Source: an uncultured Selenomonadaceae bacterium
GTDB lineage: Bacteria; Bacillota; Negativicutes; Selenomonadales; Selenomonadaceae
Direction: 5' to 3'
Assembly: GCA_905236255.1 (NCBI GenBank)
Contig: CAJOPK010000078.1
Location: forward strand, 1-7,947
Length of the DNA stretch: 7,947 nucleotides
Under the pieces are notes generated by a model, which did not search any database, was not told where the DNA came from, and worked only from the letters and a program-made list of their open reading frames with translations. The position numbers and the translations under genes were made by a program. Position 1 is the first letter of the stretch, and each line of letters starts with the position of its first letter. This document shows positions 1-5,087 of this stretch, piece after piece.

Positions 1-14
1 GTTATCGTATATAA

Positions 15-88
15 GGCGACATAGCCAAGTGGTAAGGCCGAGGTCTGCAAAACCTCTATCCCCGGTCCGATTCCGGGTGTCGCCTCCA
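15..88 (+). tRNA. tRNA-Cys (anticodon GCA)
   Basis: The full cloverleaf can be folded by eye. The acceptor stem GGCGACA (15-21) pairs with TGTCGCC (78-84). The anticodon stem GAGGT/ACCTC (40-44/52-56) carries loop CTGCAAA with anticodon GCA at 47-49. The T stem CCCGG/CCGGG is at 61-65/73-77. The discriminator base is T (85), the identity base of cysteine tRNAs, and CCA is encoded at 86-88. The T loop reads TCCGATT, so position 55 is C where U (pseudouridine) is nearly universal. It lies 62 bp upstream of ffh on the same strand, and upstream sequence is too short to show whether it belongs to a tRNA cluster. Confidence 0.97.
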
Positions 89-102
89 ATTTGTAAATTC
101 CC

Positions 103-130
103 GGCACTGCTCAAAAGCGGTGCCTGTTGT
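103..130 (+). terminator. hairpin between tRNA-Cys and ffh, possible weak terminator
   Basis: GGCACTGC (103-110) pairs with GCGGTGCC (117-124) over 8 bp with one G-T, around loop TCAAAA. The downstream tract TGTTGTT is T-rich but interrupted, so this could be a leaky terminator, an attenuator or a tRNA 3'-processing hairpin. No convincing sigma-A promoter lies between it and ffh, so read-through from the tRNA is possible. Confidence 0.45.
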
Positions 131-150
131 TATGATAAAGGATAAATCAA

Positions 151-1593
151 ATGTTTGAAGATTTAACGCAAAATATTCAAGAGGCTTTCCGCAAATTGCG
201 CGGACACGGCAAATTGACCGAAGAGGATATTGACAAGGCACTCAAGGACGTGCGCATGGCTCTCCTCTCCGCCGATGTCAATTACAAGATAGTTCGTCAA
301 TTTGAAAAGAGTGTCAAAGAACGTGCACTCGGAACGGAAATTTTGAGCGCACTTACTCCGGCGCAATCCGTCATAAAAATTGTTGACGAAGAACTTGCCG
401 AGTTGATGGGCGGAAAAGCCGCAAAATTGAATATTTCTTCGCATCCTCCGACGATCATTTTGATGGTCGGTCTGCAGGGGTCCGGAAAAACAACTTCCGC
501 CGGCAAATTGGCTCTTGCGATGAAGAATAAGGGCAAACGTCCGGCACTCGTCGCGGCGGATATTTACCGCCCGGCTGCAATAAAACAGTTGCAGGTTGTC
601 GGCGAGCAGGTCGGGGTTCCGGTTTTTACGGAAGACATCAAAGATGCCGTTCAAATTGCAAAGGATTCCCTTGCATTCGCAAATTCTCATGCGCGTGACG
701 TTCTGATCATAGATACGGCGGGACGTTTGCAGATTGACGAAAAGCTGATGCAGGAATTGAAGGATATAAAAGCGACGGTCAAGCCGCATGAAATTCTGCT
801 TGTGGTGGACTCCATGATAGGTCAGGAAGCGGTGAATGTTGCCGAAACTTTTCACAAGGCTTTGACGGTTGACGGAGTAGTTTTGACGAAACTTGACGGC
901 GATGCGCGCGGCGGCGCGGCACTTTCGATAAAGGCGGCGACCGGTTGTCCGATAAAGTTTGTCGGCATGGGCGAAAAAATCGAACCGCTCGAAGTTTTTC
1001 ACCCGGATCGAATGGCATCGCGTATTCTCGGAATGGGCGACGTTTTGTCACTCATTGAAAAGGCGCAGTCTGCGATTGACGCAAAAACTGCCGAAAAAAT
1101 GGTCAAGAAAATCAAGTCCGACGAATTTACTTTGGCAGATTTTCTGGATCAACTTCGTCAGGTCAAAAAACTCGGTTCTCTCAATGACCTTCTCGGAATG
1201 ATTCCGGGCATGGGCGGCTTGAGAAAAAAACTTGCCGGCGTTGATTTCGATCTTGACGGCAAGGAAGTCAAGCACATGGAAGCAATTATTCTTTCAATGA
1301 CTCCTCAAGAGCGAAAGGATACAAGCATTATCGACGCGAAGCGTCGCAAGAGAATTGCGGCGGGCAGCGGTACGAAAATTGCCGATGTCAACCGGCTTTT
1401 GAAGCAGTTTGATGAAATGCGAAAAATGATGCGCAAAATGCAAAATTCGCAGTTCAAATCTCAAACTTCTTCAAAAAAATCAAAGGGTAAAAAAGGTAAG
1501 TCAAAAAAAGGGCGTTCCGTTACCGCTCCGAAAATTCCCGGACTCGGCGGACTTTTGGGCGGACTCGGCGGCAAATTTCCCTTCATGAAATAA
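151..1593 (+). CDS. ffh: signal recognition particle protein Ffh (SRP54 GTPase)
   Basis: Ffh binds SRP RNA and signal sequences of nascent membrane and secretory proteins, and delivers the ribosome to the receptor FtsY through a GTP-dependent complex at the membrane. The 480-residue product shows the N domain helical bundle (about 1-95) and the G domain, with P-loop GLQGSGKTT at 107-115, DTAGR at 188-192 and TKLDGDARGG at 246-255. A methionine-rich M domain follows (about 320-433), with the RNA-binding stretch RRKRIAAGSG at 398-407. The lysine/serine-rich tail and the final Gly-rich segment ending FPFMK match the usual Firmicutes C-terminus. ATG at 151 follows AAAGGA at 137-142. rpsP begins 43 bp after the stop, so the two are probably cotranscribed. 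The ylxM gene that commonly precedes ffh in Firmicutes is absent; a tRNA gene takes its place. Confidence 0.98.
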   Translation: MFEDLTQNIQEAFRKLRGHGKLTEEDIDKALKDVRMALLSADVNYKIVRQFEKSVKERALGTEILSALTPAQSVIKIVDEELAELMGGKAAKLNISSHPPTIILMVGLQGSGKTTSAGKLALAMKNKGKRPALVAADIYRPAAIKQLQVVGEQVGVPVFTEDIKDAVQIAKDSLAFANSHARDVLIIDTAGRLQIDEKLMQELKDIKATVKPHEILLVVDSMIGQEAVNVAETFHKALTVDGVVLTKLDGDARGGAALSIKAATGCPIKFVGMGEKIEPLEVFHPDRMASRILGMGDVLSLIEKAQSAIDAKTAEKMVKKIKSDEFTLADFLDQLRQVKKLGSLNDLLGMIPGMGGLRKKLAGVDFDLDGKEVKHMEAIILSMTPQERKDTSIIDAKRRKRIAAGSGTKIADVNRLLKQFDEMRKMMRKMQNSQFKSQTSSKKSKGKKGKSKKGRSVTAPKIPGLGGLLGGLGGKFPFMK

Positions 1594-1622
1594 ATCAAGG
1601 TTAAATAATCTCGAAATTTGAA

Positions 1623-1628
1623 AGGTGG
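1623..1628 (+). promoter_or_regulatory. ribosome binding site deciding the TTG start of rpsP
   Basis: AGGTGG lies 8 bp before TTG 1637. The upstream in-frame GTG codons at 1625 and 1628 sit inside this Shine-Dalgarno sequence and cannot be the start. Confidence 0.75.
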
Positions 1629-1636
1629 TGAAAAAA

Positions 1637-1927
1637 TTGGTAAAACTCAGACTTAATCGTATGGGTGCGAAAAAACAACCGTTTTATCGTATTGTTGCGG
1701 CGGACAGCCGTTCACCTCGTGACGGTCGTTTTATCGAAATCGTCGGCAATTACGATCCGACCAAAAATCCGGCAATCGTGAACGTTGACGAAGAAAAAGT
1801 CATGAAATGGATTAAAAACGGCGCACAGCCTACCGATACCGTCCGCTCGCTTCTGAGCAAAAAAGGCATCATGAAGAAAATTCATGAAGAGCGCAAAGCT
1901 GCAAAGGCGACTAAGGTCAACAACTGA
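1637..1927 (+). CDS. rpsP: 30S ribosomal protein S16
   Basis: S16 is a small-subunit protein of the 5' domain, needed for 30S assembly. From TTG 1637 the product is 96 residues and starts MVKLRLNRMGAKKQPFYRIV, the near-invariant S16 N-terminus, followed by ADSRSPRDGRFIEIVGNYDP, also a family signature. In-frame GTG codons at 1625 and 1628 would add four residues, but they lie within the Shine-Dalgarno AGGTGG (1623-1628), which is ideally spaced for TTG 1637. A non-ATG start on a highly expressed ribosomal protein is notable. The Lys/Ala-rich C-terminus is normal for the family. The gene sits between ffh and khpA in the usual conserved order. Confidence 0.97.
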   Translation: MVKLRLNRMGAKKQPFYRIVAADSRSPRDGRFIEIVGNYDPTKNPAIVNVDEEKVMKWIKNGAQPTDTVRSLLSKKGIMKKIHEERKAAKATKVNN

Positions 1928-1986
1928 TTTAACTTCCGGCACCTGACGTCGAATTTAACAATGATGTAAAGTTGAGGAAGGATATC

Positions 1987-2214
1987 ATGCAAGAACTTGT
2001 TAAGGTGCTCGCTGCGGCACTTGTCGAAAACCCCGACGCAGTGCAGGTTGAAGCTGTTGAAGAAGATGACCGCACGGTTCTTAAATTGCACGTTGCACAA
2101 GAGGACATGGGCAGAGTTATCGGCAAACAGGGACGTATTGCAAAGGCAATTCGCACCATAGTAAAATCTGCCGCAACACGCGAGAATAAGAAAGTTACAG
2201 TTGACATTGAATAA
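1987..2214 (+). CDS. khpA: KH-domain RNA-binding protein KhpA
   Basis: KhpA (YlqC family) is a small single-KH-domain RNA-binding protein. In other Firmicutes it partners with KhpB/EloR (Jag) and affects cell elongation and sRNA-linked regulation. The 75-residue product starts MQELVKVLAAALVENPDAV and carries the KH GxxG loop as VIGKQGRIAKAIRT (around residues 40-53), both typical. ATG 1987 is preceded by GAGGAAGG (1974-1981) at good spacing; the in-frame TTG at 1972 overlaps that site and is rejected. It follows rpsP by 59 bp and ends the operon, because a strong terminator follows at once. In many Firmicutes rimM, trmD and rplS come next; they do not here. Confidence 0.95.
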   Translation: MQELVKVLAAALVENPDAVQVEAVEEDDRTVLKLHVAQEDMGRVIGKQGRIAKAIRTIVKSAATRENKKVTVDIE

Positions 2215-2223
2215 GGAAAATCG

Positions 2224-2254
2224 TGCGGTAAGCAAAACAGCTTGCCGCATTTTT
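2224..2254 (+). terminator. intrinsic terminator of the ffh-rpsP-khpA operon
   Basis: TGCGGTAAGC (2224-2233) pairs with GCTTGCCGCA (2240-2249) over 10 bp with one G-T wobble, around loop AAAACA. It is followed by TTTTT at 2250-2254, 10 bp after the khpA stop. Confidence 0.85.
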
Positions 2255-2256
2255 GA

Positions 2257-2285
2257 TTGACTTTGATATGCCGATATTTTAAAAT
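2257..2285 (+). promoter_or_regulatory. sigma-A-type promoter for the P-loop/Asp23 gene
   Basis: TTGACT (2257-2262), a 17-bp spacer and TAAAAT (2280-2285) form a near-consensus promoter just after the operon terminator, with a predicted start near 2292. The -10 lies inside a perfect 14-bp palindrome, ATATTTTAAAATAT (2274-2287). Confidence 0.65.
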
Positions 2286-2307
2286 ATTCGCAAAATTTGT
2301 GAATGTG

Positions 2308-2325
2308 GCGAAAAAATTTTTTCGC
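2308..2325. promoter_or_regulatory. 18-bp perfect palindrome in the 5' leader of the P-loop/Asp23 gene
   Basis: GCGAAAAAATTTTTTCGC is a perfect inverted repeat just before the GGGAGG ribosome binding site (2328-2333). It could be a DNA-level operator for a dimeric regulator or, in RNA, a small hairpin next to the ribosome binding site. Its A/T core means chance origin cannot be excluded. Confidence 0.4.
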
Positions 2326-2341
2326 TCGGGAGGTTTATTTT

Positions 2342-3190
2342 ATGGACGTTATCGCATTGGTCGGACCTTCCGGCACCGGCAAAAGTCATCGCGCTCTGCA
2401 GGTTGCGCGGGAACACGATGCCGACGCAATAATAGACGACGGCATTTTAATCAAAGACGGGCATATCGTTGCGGGCGAATCCGCCAAAAACGAAAAAAGC
2501 AAAATCATGGCAGTGAGACGGGCGATTTTTGTACTTCCGGGTCATGCGGAAGAAGTCCGGGCGGCAATTCAAAAAATTCAGCCGCACAGGATTTTGGTTA
2601 TCGGCACTTCCGAAAACATGGTTCACAAAATCGCCAAAACTTTAAAATTGCCGGCAATTCAGTTGATTGTAAGGATTGAGGATATTGCATCACATTTTGA
2701 AATTGCGGAGGCAAGGAAACAGAGATTGGGAGGAAAGCATATAATTCCCGTACCGACGATTGAGCTTAAATCTCATGTTTCCGGTTTTTTGATTGATCCC
2801 TTGCAATCGCTTTTCAAAAAATCAAATGTCCGGCGGCGCAAACTCGGCGAAAAAACAATCGTCCGCCCGGTTTTCAGTTATTACGGAAAATTGATTATCG
2901 ACGATACCGTTATCCGGAAGATTGTCGAAAGAGTTTTGAAGGCGAAAGAATTTGTCAAAAATGTGAAGAATGTCAGCGTCAAACATCTTTTTCAAGGCGA
3001 CGAAGATCACGGGTTGAAAATCTCCTGCGAAGTCATTTTGAATTACGGCAATCATATTCCGACGCTTATTTCACAGACACAGGCAAAAGTTCGCGAAAGT
3101 GTGGAGTTTGCAACCGGAATGATTGTCCGGGCGATAGATATTGACGTTCGCGCCCTGTATGTTGATTTTCAACCGGGAGCGAAATTTTGA
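2342..3190 (+). CDS. P-loop NTPase-like / Asp23-Gls24 envelope stress domain protein
   Basis: The 282-residue product has two recognisable parts. Residues 1-16 hold a Walker A P-loop, GPSGTGKS at 8-15, right after a hydrophobic beta strand. A second strand (RILVIGTSENM, about 83-93) follows in an alpha/beta domain to about residue 155. Residues about 175-275, from FSYYGKLIIDDTVIRKIVER through VILNYGNHIP to the strand near IDIDVRALYVD, have the pattern of the Asp23/Gls24 (DUF322) family, which is linked to envelope stress in Gram-positives. I recall similar two-domain proteins in Negativicutes, but their function is not known to me. Walker B and catalytic residues are not obvious, so NTP hydrolysis is unproven. 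ATG 2342 follows GGGAGG (2328-2333) with 8-bp spacing; the ORF extends upstream to 2303 without a site. It has its own promoter and terminator, so it is probably monocistronic. Confidence 0.85.
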   Translation: MDVIALVGPSGTGKSHRALQVAREHDADAIIDDGILIKDGHIVAGESAKNEKSKIMAVRRAIFVLPGHAEEVRAAIQKIQPHRILVIGTSENMVHKIAKTLKLPAIQLIVRIEDIASHFEIAEARKQRLGGKHIIPVPTIELKSHVSGFLIDPLQSLFKKSNVRRRKLGEKTIVRPVFSYYGKLIIDDTVIRKIVERVLKAKEFVKNVKNVSVKHLFQGDEDHGLKISCEVILNYGNHIPTLISQTQAKVRESVEFATGMIVRAIDIDVRALYVDFQPGAKF

Positions 3191-3204
3191 GATAAAAATA
3201 AATC

Positions 3205-3233
3205 CGTCGCGCCAATTTGCGGCGTTTTTTCTT
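3205..3233 (+). terminator. intrinsic terminator, possibly bidirectional
   Basis: CGTCGC (3205-3210) pairs with GCGGCG (3219-3224) over 6 bp with one G-T, followed by TTTTTTCTT on the + strand. On the - strand the same stem is followed by a T-rich tract (GATTTATTTTT), so it may also stop the convergent phosphorylase gene ending at 3272. Confidence 0.7.
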
Positions 3234-3271
3234 GCAATAACGTTTTTCCGAAAGAGAACGGTTGGAATTAA

Positions 3272-4093
3272 TCACCGGTTGTCGTAAACTTCTTTTAATA
3301 AAGTTTCTTTCCGGAGTTTTTTACATTCGCAGGAATTTTCTTCCGAATCCGTCTTTCGTATAACCTCAAGCAAAATTTTTCCGATAAGTTCCGCATCATC
3401 AAAAAAAATCTCTTTCATCGTATCATGTGACCAAATTTTTATTCCTTCGCCGTAATTTACCACGAAAGACAAATTCGCATAACACGCGCCGATCTCCCGC
3501 GCAAGATAAACTTCCGGCGCAAGACTTTGACCGACAATATCCGCATGACCGTTAAGCATCGAAATTTCCGCCGGACTTTCAAAATGCCGCCCGTCGGTCA
3601 CGGCATAAGTCCCCCTGTCAAAAATGCGCCCGCGAAAAAATCTTTTCGCCGCCGTCAAAAGTTTTTTTCGCAATTCCGGACAAAGCGCGTCGCGCATTAC
3701 AAGCAAATACCGCCCGTCAAGCATGACATCTTTTCTGCATGACATATCCAAATAATCGTCGGGAATCAAAAGATCGCGGGGATTTAAAAGTCGGTTAATC
3801 GTGCCGACTCCGCCCTCCGACAAAATTTTTTTTACGCCGACTTCCCGAAATACCCAAAAAATTTGTCGGGAAGAATCTGCGCGAGTAATTCCGCTGCGCC
3901 AGCCGTGCATTTTGCAGGTCAAAACTTTTTTCCCGGCAACTTCAAAGATTTTCATTTGAGGACTTTTTCCGTAAGGAGTATCAAAGATTAAATTTTCTTC
4001 CAAAATTTTTATGTCGCCGTCGGGAAGATTTTTTTCCGGAAAATTGCTTGAAAGCGTCCCGGAACCGCCGATTATTGCAAAATCAATTTTCAT
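3272..4093 (-). CDS. MTAP/PNP-family purine nucleoside phosphorylase, divergent
   Basis: This family splits purine nucleosides or 5'-methylthio-nucleosides with phosphate into base and (methylthio)ribose-1-phosphate, in the cytoplasm, for salvage. The 273-residue length fits (human MTAP is 283). Visible hallmarks are IIGGSGT at 7-13 (phosphate loop), EGGVGTIN at 93-100, GTYAVTDGRHFESPAE at 161-176 and the segment PEVYLAREIGACYA at 193-206. Several key positions differ from classical MTAP: the RHG phosphate motif reads MHG (62-64), EGPRF reads DGRHF (167-171), the Met of NMTTVPEV reads Gln (VGQSLAPEV, 187-195), and the base-binding Asp of ATDYD reads Asn (VVNYG, 211-215). Asn is what 6-oxopurine PNPs use, so an inosine/guanosine or methylthioinosine substrate is more likely than methylthioadenosine (inference). 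ATG 4093 follows AAAGGCGG at a slightly long spacing. It is convergent with the P-loop/Asp23 gene. Confidence 0.88.
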   Translation of the reverse strand: MKIDFAIIGGSGTLSSNFPEKNLPDGDIKILEENLIFDTPYGKSPQMKIFEVAGKKVLTCKMHGWRSGITRADSSRQIFWVFREVGVKKILSEGGVGTINRLLNPRDLLIPDDYLDMSCRKDVMLDGRYLLVMRDALCPELRKKLLTAAKRFFRGRIFDRGTYAVTDGRHFESPAEISMLNGHADIVGQSLAPEVYLAREIGACYANLSFVVNYGEGIKIWSHDTMKEIFFDDAELIGKILLEVIRKTDSEENSCECKKLRKETLLKEVYDNR

Positions 4094-4120
4094 TTTTCAC
4101 ATTTCCGCCTTTCAAATTTA

Positions 4121-4148
4121 TCGATTTAATATTAACTCTTTAAATCGA
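4121..4148. promoter_or_regulatory. 9-bp perfect inverted repeat, candidate operator
   Basis: TCGATTTAA (4121-4129) and TTAAATCGA (4140-4148) are exact reverse complements separated by 10 bp. The left arm covers the -10/start region of the phosphorylase promoter and the right arm lies in its spacer, the geometry of a repressor site. A weaker half-site, AAGATTTAA, lies at 4201-4209 (7 of 9 identical to the left arm). Confidence 0.5.
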
Positions 4149-4157
4149 CTTTTGCAA
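4129..4157 (-). promoter_or_regulatory. promoter of the nucleoside phosphorylase gene
   Basis: Read on the - strand: TTGCAA (4157-4152), a 17-bp spacer and TAATAT (4134-4129). The predicted start near 4122 leaves a leader of about 29 nt that includes the ribosome binding site. Confidence 0.6.
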
Positions 4158-4216
4158 TTAACCTTAAGTTTTTTGAAAATATTTTCGATAAGTTTATATG
4201 AAGATTTAAACCATAT

Positions 4217-4245
4217 TTCACAGAAAATTCAGTTGTTTGTAATAT
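4217..4245 (+). promoter_or_regulatory. candidate promoter for the small-gene pair
   Basis: TTCACA (4217-4222), a 17-bp spacer and TAATAT (4240-4245) predict a start near 4252 and a 43-nt leader to ATG 4295. An alternative upstream is TTGAAA (4173-4178) with 16 bp to TATATG (4195-4200). The rest of the 4094-4294 interval is A/T-rich, and it includes the 12-bp palindrome GAAAATATTTTC (4175-4186). Confidence 0.45.
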
Positions 4246-4294
4246 CCTTGCGAGGGTGAAAATTGAATCTCGGTTAAGGAACGGGGGCGACGAA

Positions 4295-4579
4295 ATGAAC
4301 GGCGAAAAACTTTTGTTCGGTGAGGACGCTTTCGGCGATGTTTACGGCGGTACCTTCTTTGAAGAAGATTTTTCCCGTTTTCGCTCCGAAAAACCGAAAG
4401 ACGATATTGAATCGGAGAAACTCAATGCGGCGACTGCGCGTGTCAGAATGTCGAACGATGTCGATATAAATCGTGAGGCGGCGCGCGCTTTTAATACTGC
4501 GTGCAGCCTTTCCGATCTCGGAGGGTCCGCGCCCGCAACGCATTTTGTCATAAATTTTTCCGGCGGAAGAATTTTTTAG
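4295..4579 (+). CDS. small acidic protein of unknown function
   Basis: I do not recognise this 94-residue protein. It is acidic (16 Asp/Glu against 11 Lys/Arg), with a charged middle (FEEDFSRFRSEKPKDDIESE, residues 22-41), a likely helix around 41-70 and a Gly/Ser-containing, hydrophobic end (THFVINFSGGRIF). It has one Cys (70) and no signal peptide or membrane segment. ATG 4295 is preceded by GGGGG (4283-4287) at 7 bp. An in-frame GTG at 4256 would give 107 residues but has no ribosome binding site upstream, because GAGGG overlaps it. Codon use (GAA, GGC, TTT, GAT) resembles the neighbours, supporting a real gene. It is probably cotranscribed with the next small gene 66 bp downstream. A 188-codon antisense frame covers this region but looks like a shadow. 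Confidence 0.65.
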   Translation: MNGEKLLFGEDAFGDVYGGTFFEEDFSRFRSEKPKDDIESEKLNAATARVRMSNDVDINREAARAFNTACSLSDLGGSAPATHFVINFSGGRIF

Positions 4580-4645
4580 GAAGAAAGATTTTTCCCGGAT
4601 TGTAAAGGTCAAGGTCTTTAAAGGCAACAAGGAGGTTGATGCCCC

Positions 4646-4915
4646 GTGTGGATTTCCCGCGTTGATGAAGTAGAGAACAACAACGATAAAGTTCAATTGT
4701 CGAACCCGTTTATGATGCAGAACAATATGGATCATCTGCGATCCCCGCTTAACGCCGGTCATGCATCTTCCGGCAGAGCAAAGGCAAGTGCCGTATCTCC
4801 GGCGGGCAACGACATAGGGGTTGTTGTCACGTTGAGTCATGCCGGAAACAATCCCGCACCGACTTATGCGACCACTCTTTCGGGAATTGACATGGACTTA
4901 TTCGCGGCGGATTGA
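4646..4915 (+). CDS. small Asn/Ser/Ala-rich protein of unknown function
   Basis: I do not recognise this 89-residue protein. It is polar, with an Asn-rich N-terminal half (ENNNDKV, QNNMDH) and a Ser/Ala/Gly middle (HASSGRAKASAVSPAGN, 39-55). A beta-like stretch, DIGVVVTLSHAGN (56-68), and an acidic end, GIDMDLFAAD, follow. There are no cysteines, signal peptide or membrane segment. The GTG start at 4646 is supported by AAGGAGG (4629-4635), 10 bp upstream. An ATG at 4639 is too close to that site and opens only an 8-codon frame. Low sequence complexity suggests a partly disordered protein. It follows the 94-residue gene on the same strand and is followed by a long hairpin, so the pair probably forms one transcript. 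A secreted peptide precursor was considered, but there is no leader or maturation gene nearby to support it. Confidence 0.65.
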   Translation: MWISRVDEVENNNDKVQLSNPFMMQNNMDHLRSPLNAGHASSGRAKASAVSPAGNDIGVVVTLSHAGNNPAPTYATTLSGIDMDLFAAD

Positions 4916-4943
4916 GTCCTTCATCATTACGCAAGGCAAAAAC

Positions 4944-5004
4944 GGAGCAAATTTTTATCGAACATTTCAGGGATTGTAATTTTCGGTAAGGATTTGCTCC
5001 TTTT
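4944..5004 (+). terminator. 57-nt near-perfect hairpin with T tract, long terminator or structured RNA
   Basis: Bases 4944-4962 (GGAGCAAATTTTTATCGAA) pair without a break with 4982-5000 (TTCGGTAAGGATTTGCTCC): 19 bp including three G-T wobbles. Beyond a C/T mismatch, three more A-T pairs can form (4964-4966 with 4978-4980). TTTT follows at 5001-5004 on the + strand, and TTTTT follows on the - strand beyond GGAGC's complement. It lies 28 bp after the stop of the 89-residue gene. This is much longer than the other terminators in this window. Confidence 0.7.
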
Positions 5005-5020
5005 CGTTGTCCGGAATTTT

Positions 5021-5049
5021 TTGCAGGAAATTTTTTCAATCGGCAGAAT
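5021..5049 (+). promoter_or_regulatory. candidate promoter for the membrane protein-nagZ pair
   Basis: TTGCAG (5021-5026), a 17-bp spacer and CAGAAT (5044-5049) form a weak promoter match, with a predicted start near 5056. The TTGCAG lies within a 19-bp sequence that recurs, 18 of 19 identical, upstream of the rel gene (7027-7045). Confidence 0.35.
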
Positions 5050-5087
5050 AAAAGCGCGTAAATCTTTTAACCGGGAGGTTGAATATT

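Noticed and set aside
128..136. Extended -10 (TG-T-TATGAT) before ffh
   Set aside because: Transcription would start at or beyond the ribosome binding site at 137-142, and no -35 box is at the right distance.
163..1002. 279-codon open frame on the - strand across ffh
   Set aside because: It is antisense to an unambiguous ffh gene, and its translation is Phe/Arg/Asn/Cys-rich with no recognisable motif. It is a shadow of the codon bias of ffh.
1882..2250. 122-codon - strand frame over khpA and the rpsP end
   Set aside because: Antisense to two well-identified genes; composition is that of a shadow frame.
2257..2679. 140-codon + strand frame overlapping the P-loop/Asp23 gene start
   Set aside because: Its translation is Arg/Gly/Ser/Cys-rich without motif, and it overlaps the P-loop coding region in another frame.
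4639..4665. ATG opening an 8-codon frame at the start of the 89-residue gene
   Set aside because: Only 3 bp from the Shine-Dalgarno sequence and too short; nothing supports a regulatory leader peptide.
4274..4840. 188-codon open frame on the - strand across the two small genes
   Set aside because: No good ribosome binding site, Arg-rich composition typical of antisense frames, and the + strand frames have clear ribosome binding sites and neighbour-like codon use. It remains the main alternative if the small genes fail conservation tests.
4646..4915. The 89-residue protein as a ribosomal peptide natural product precursor
   Set aside because: No leader motif, Cys/Ser/Thr core cluster, protease site or modification/transport genes nearby.
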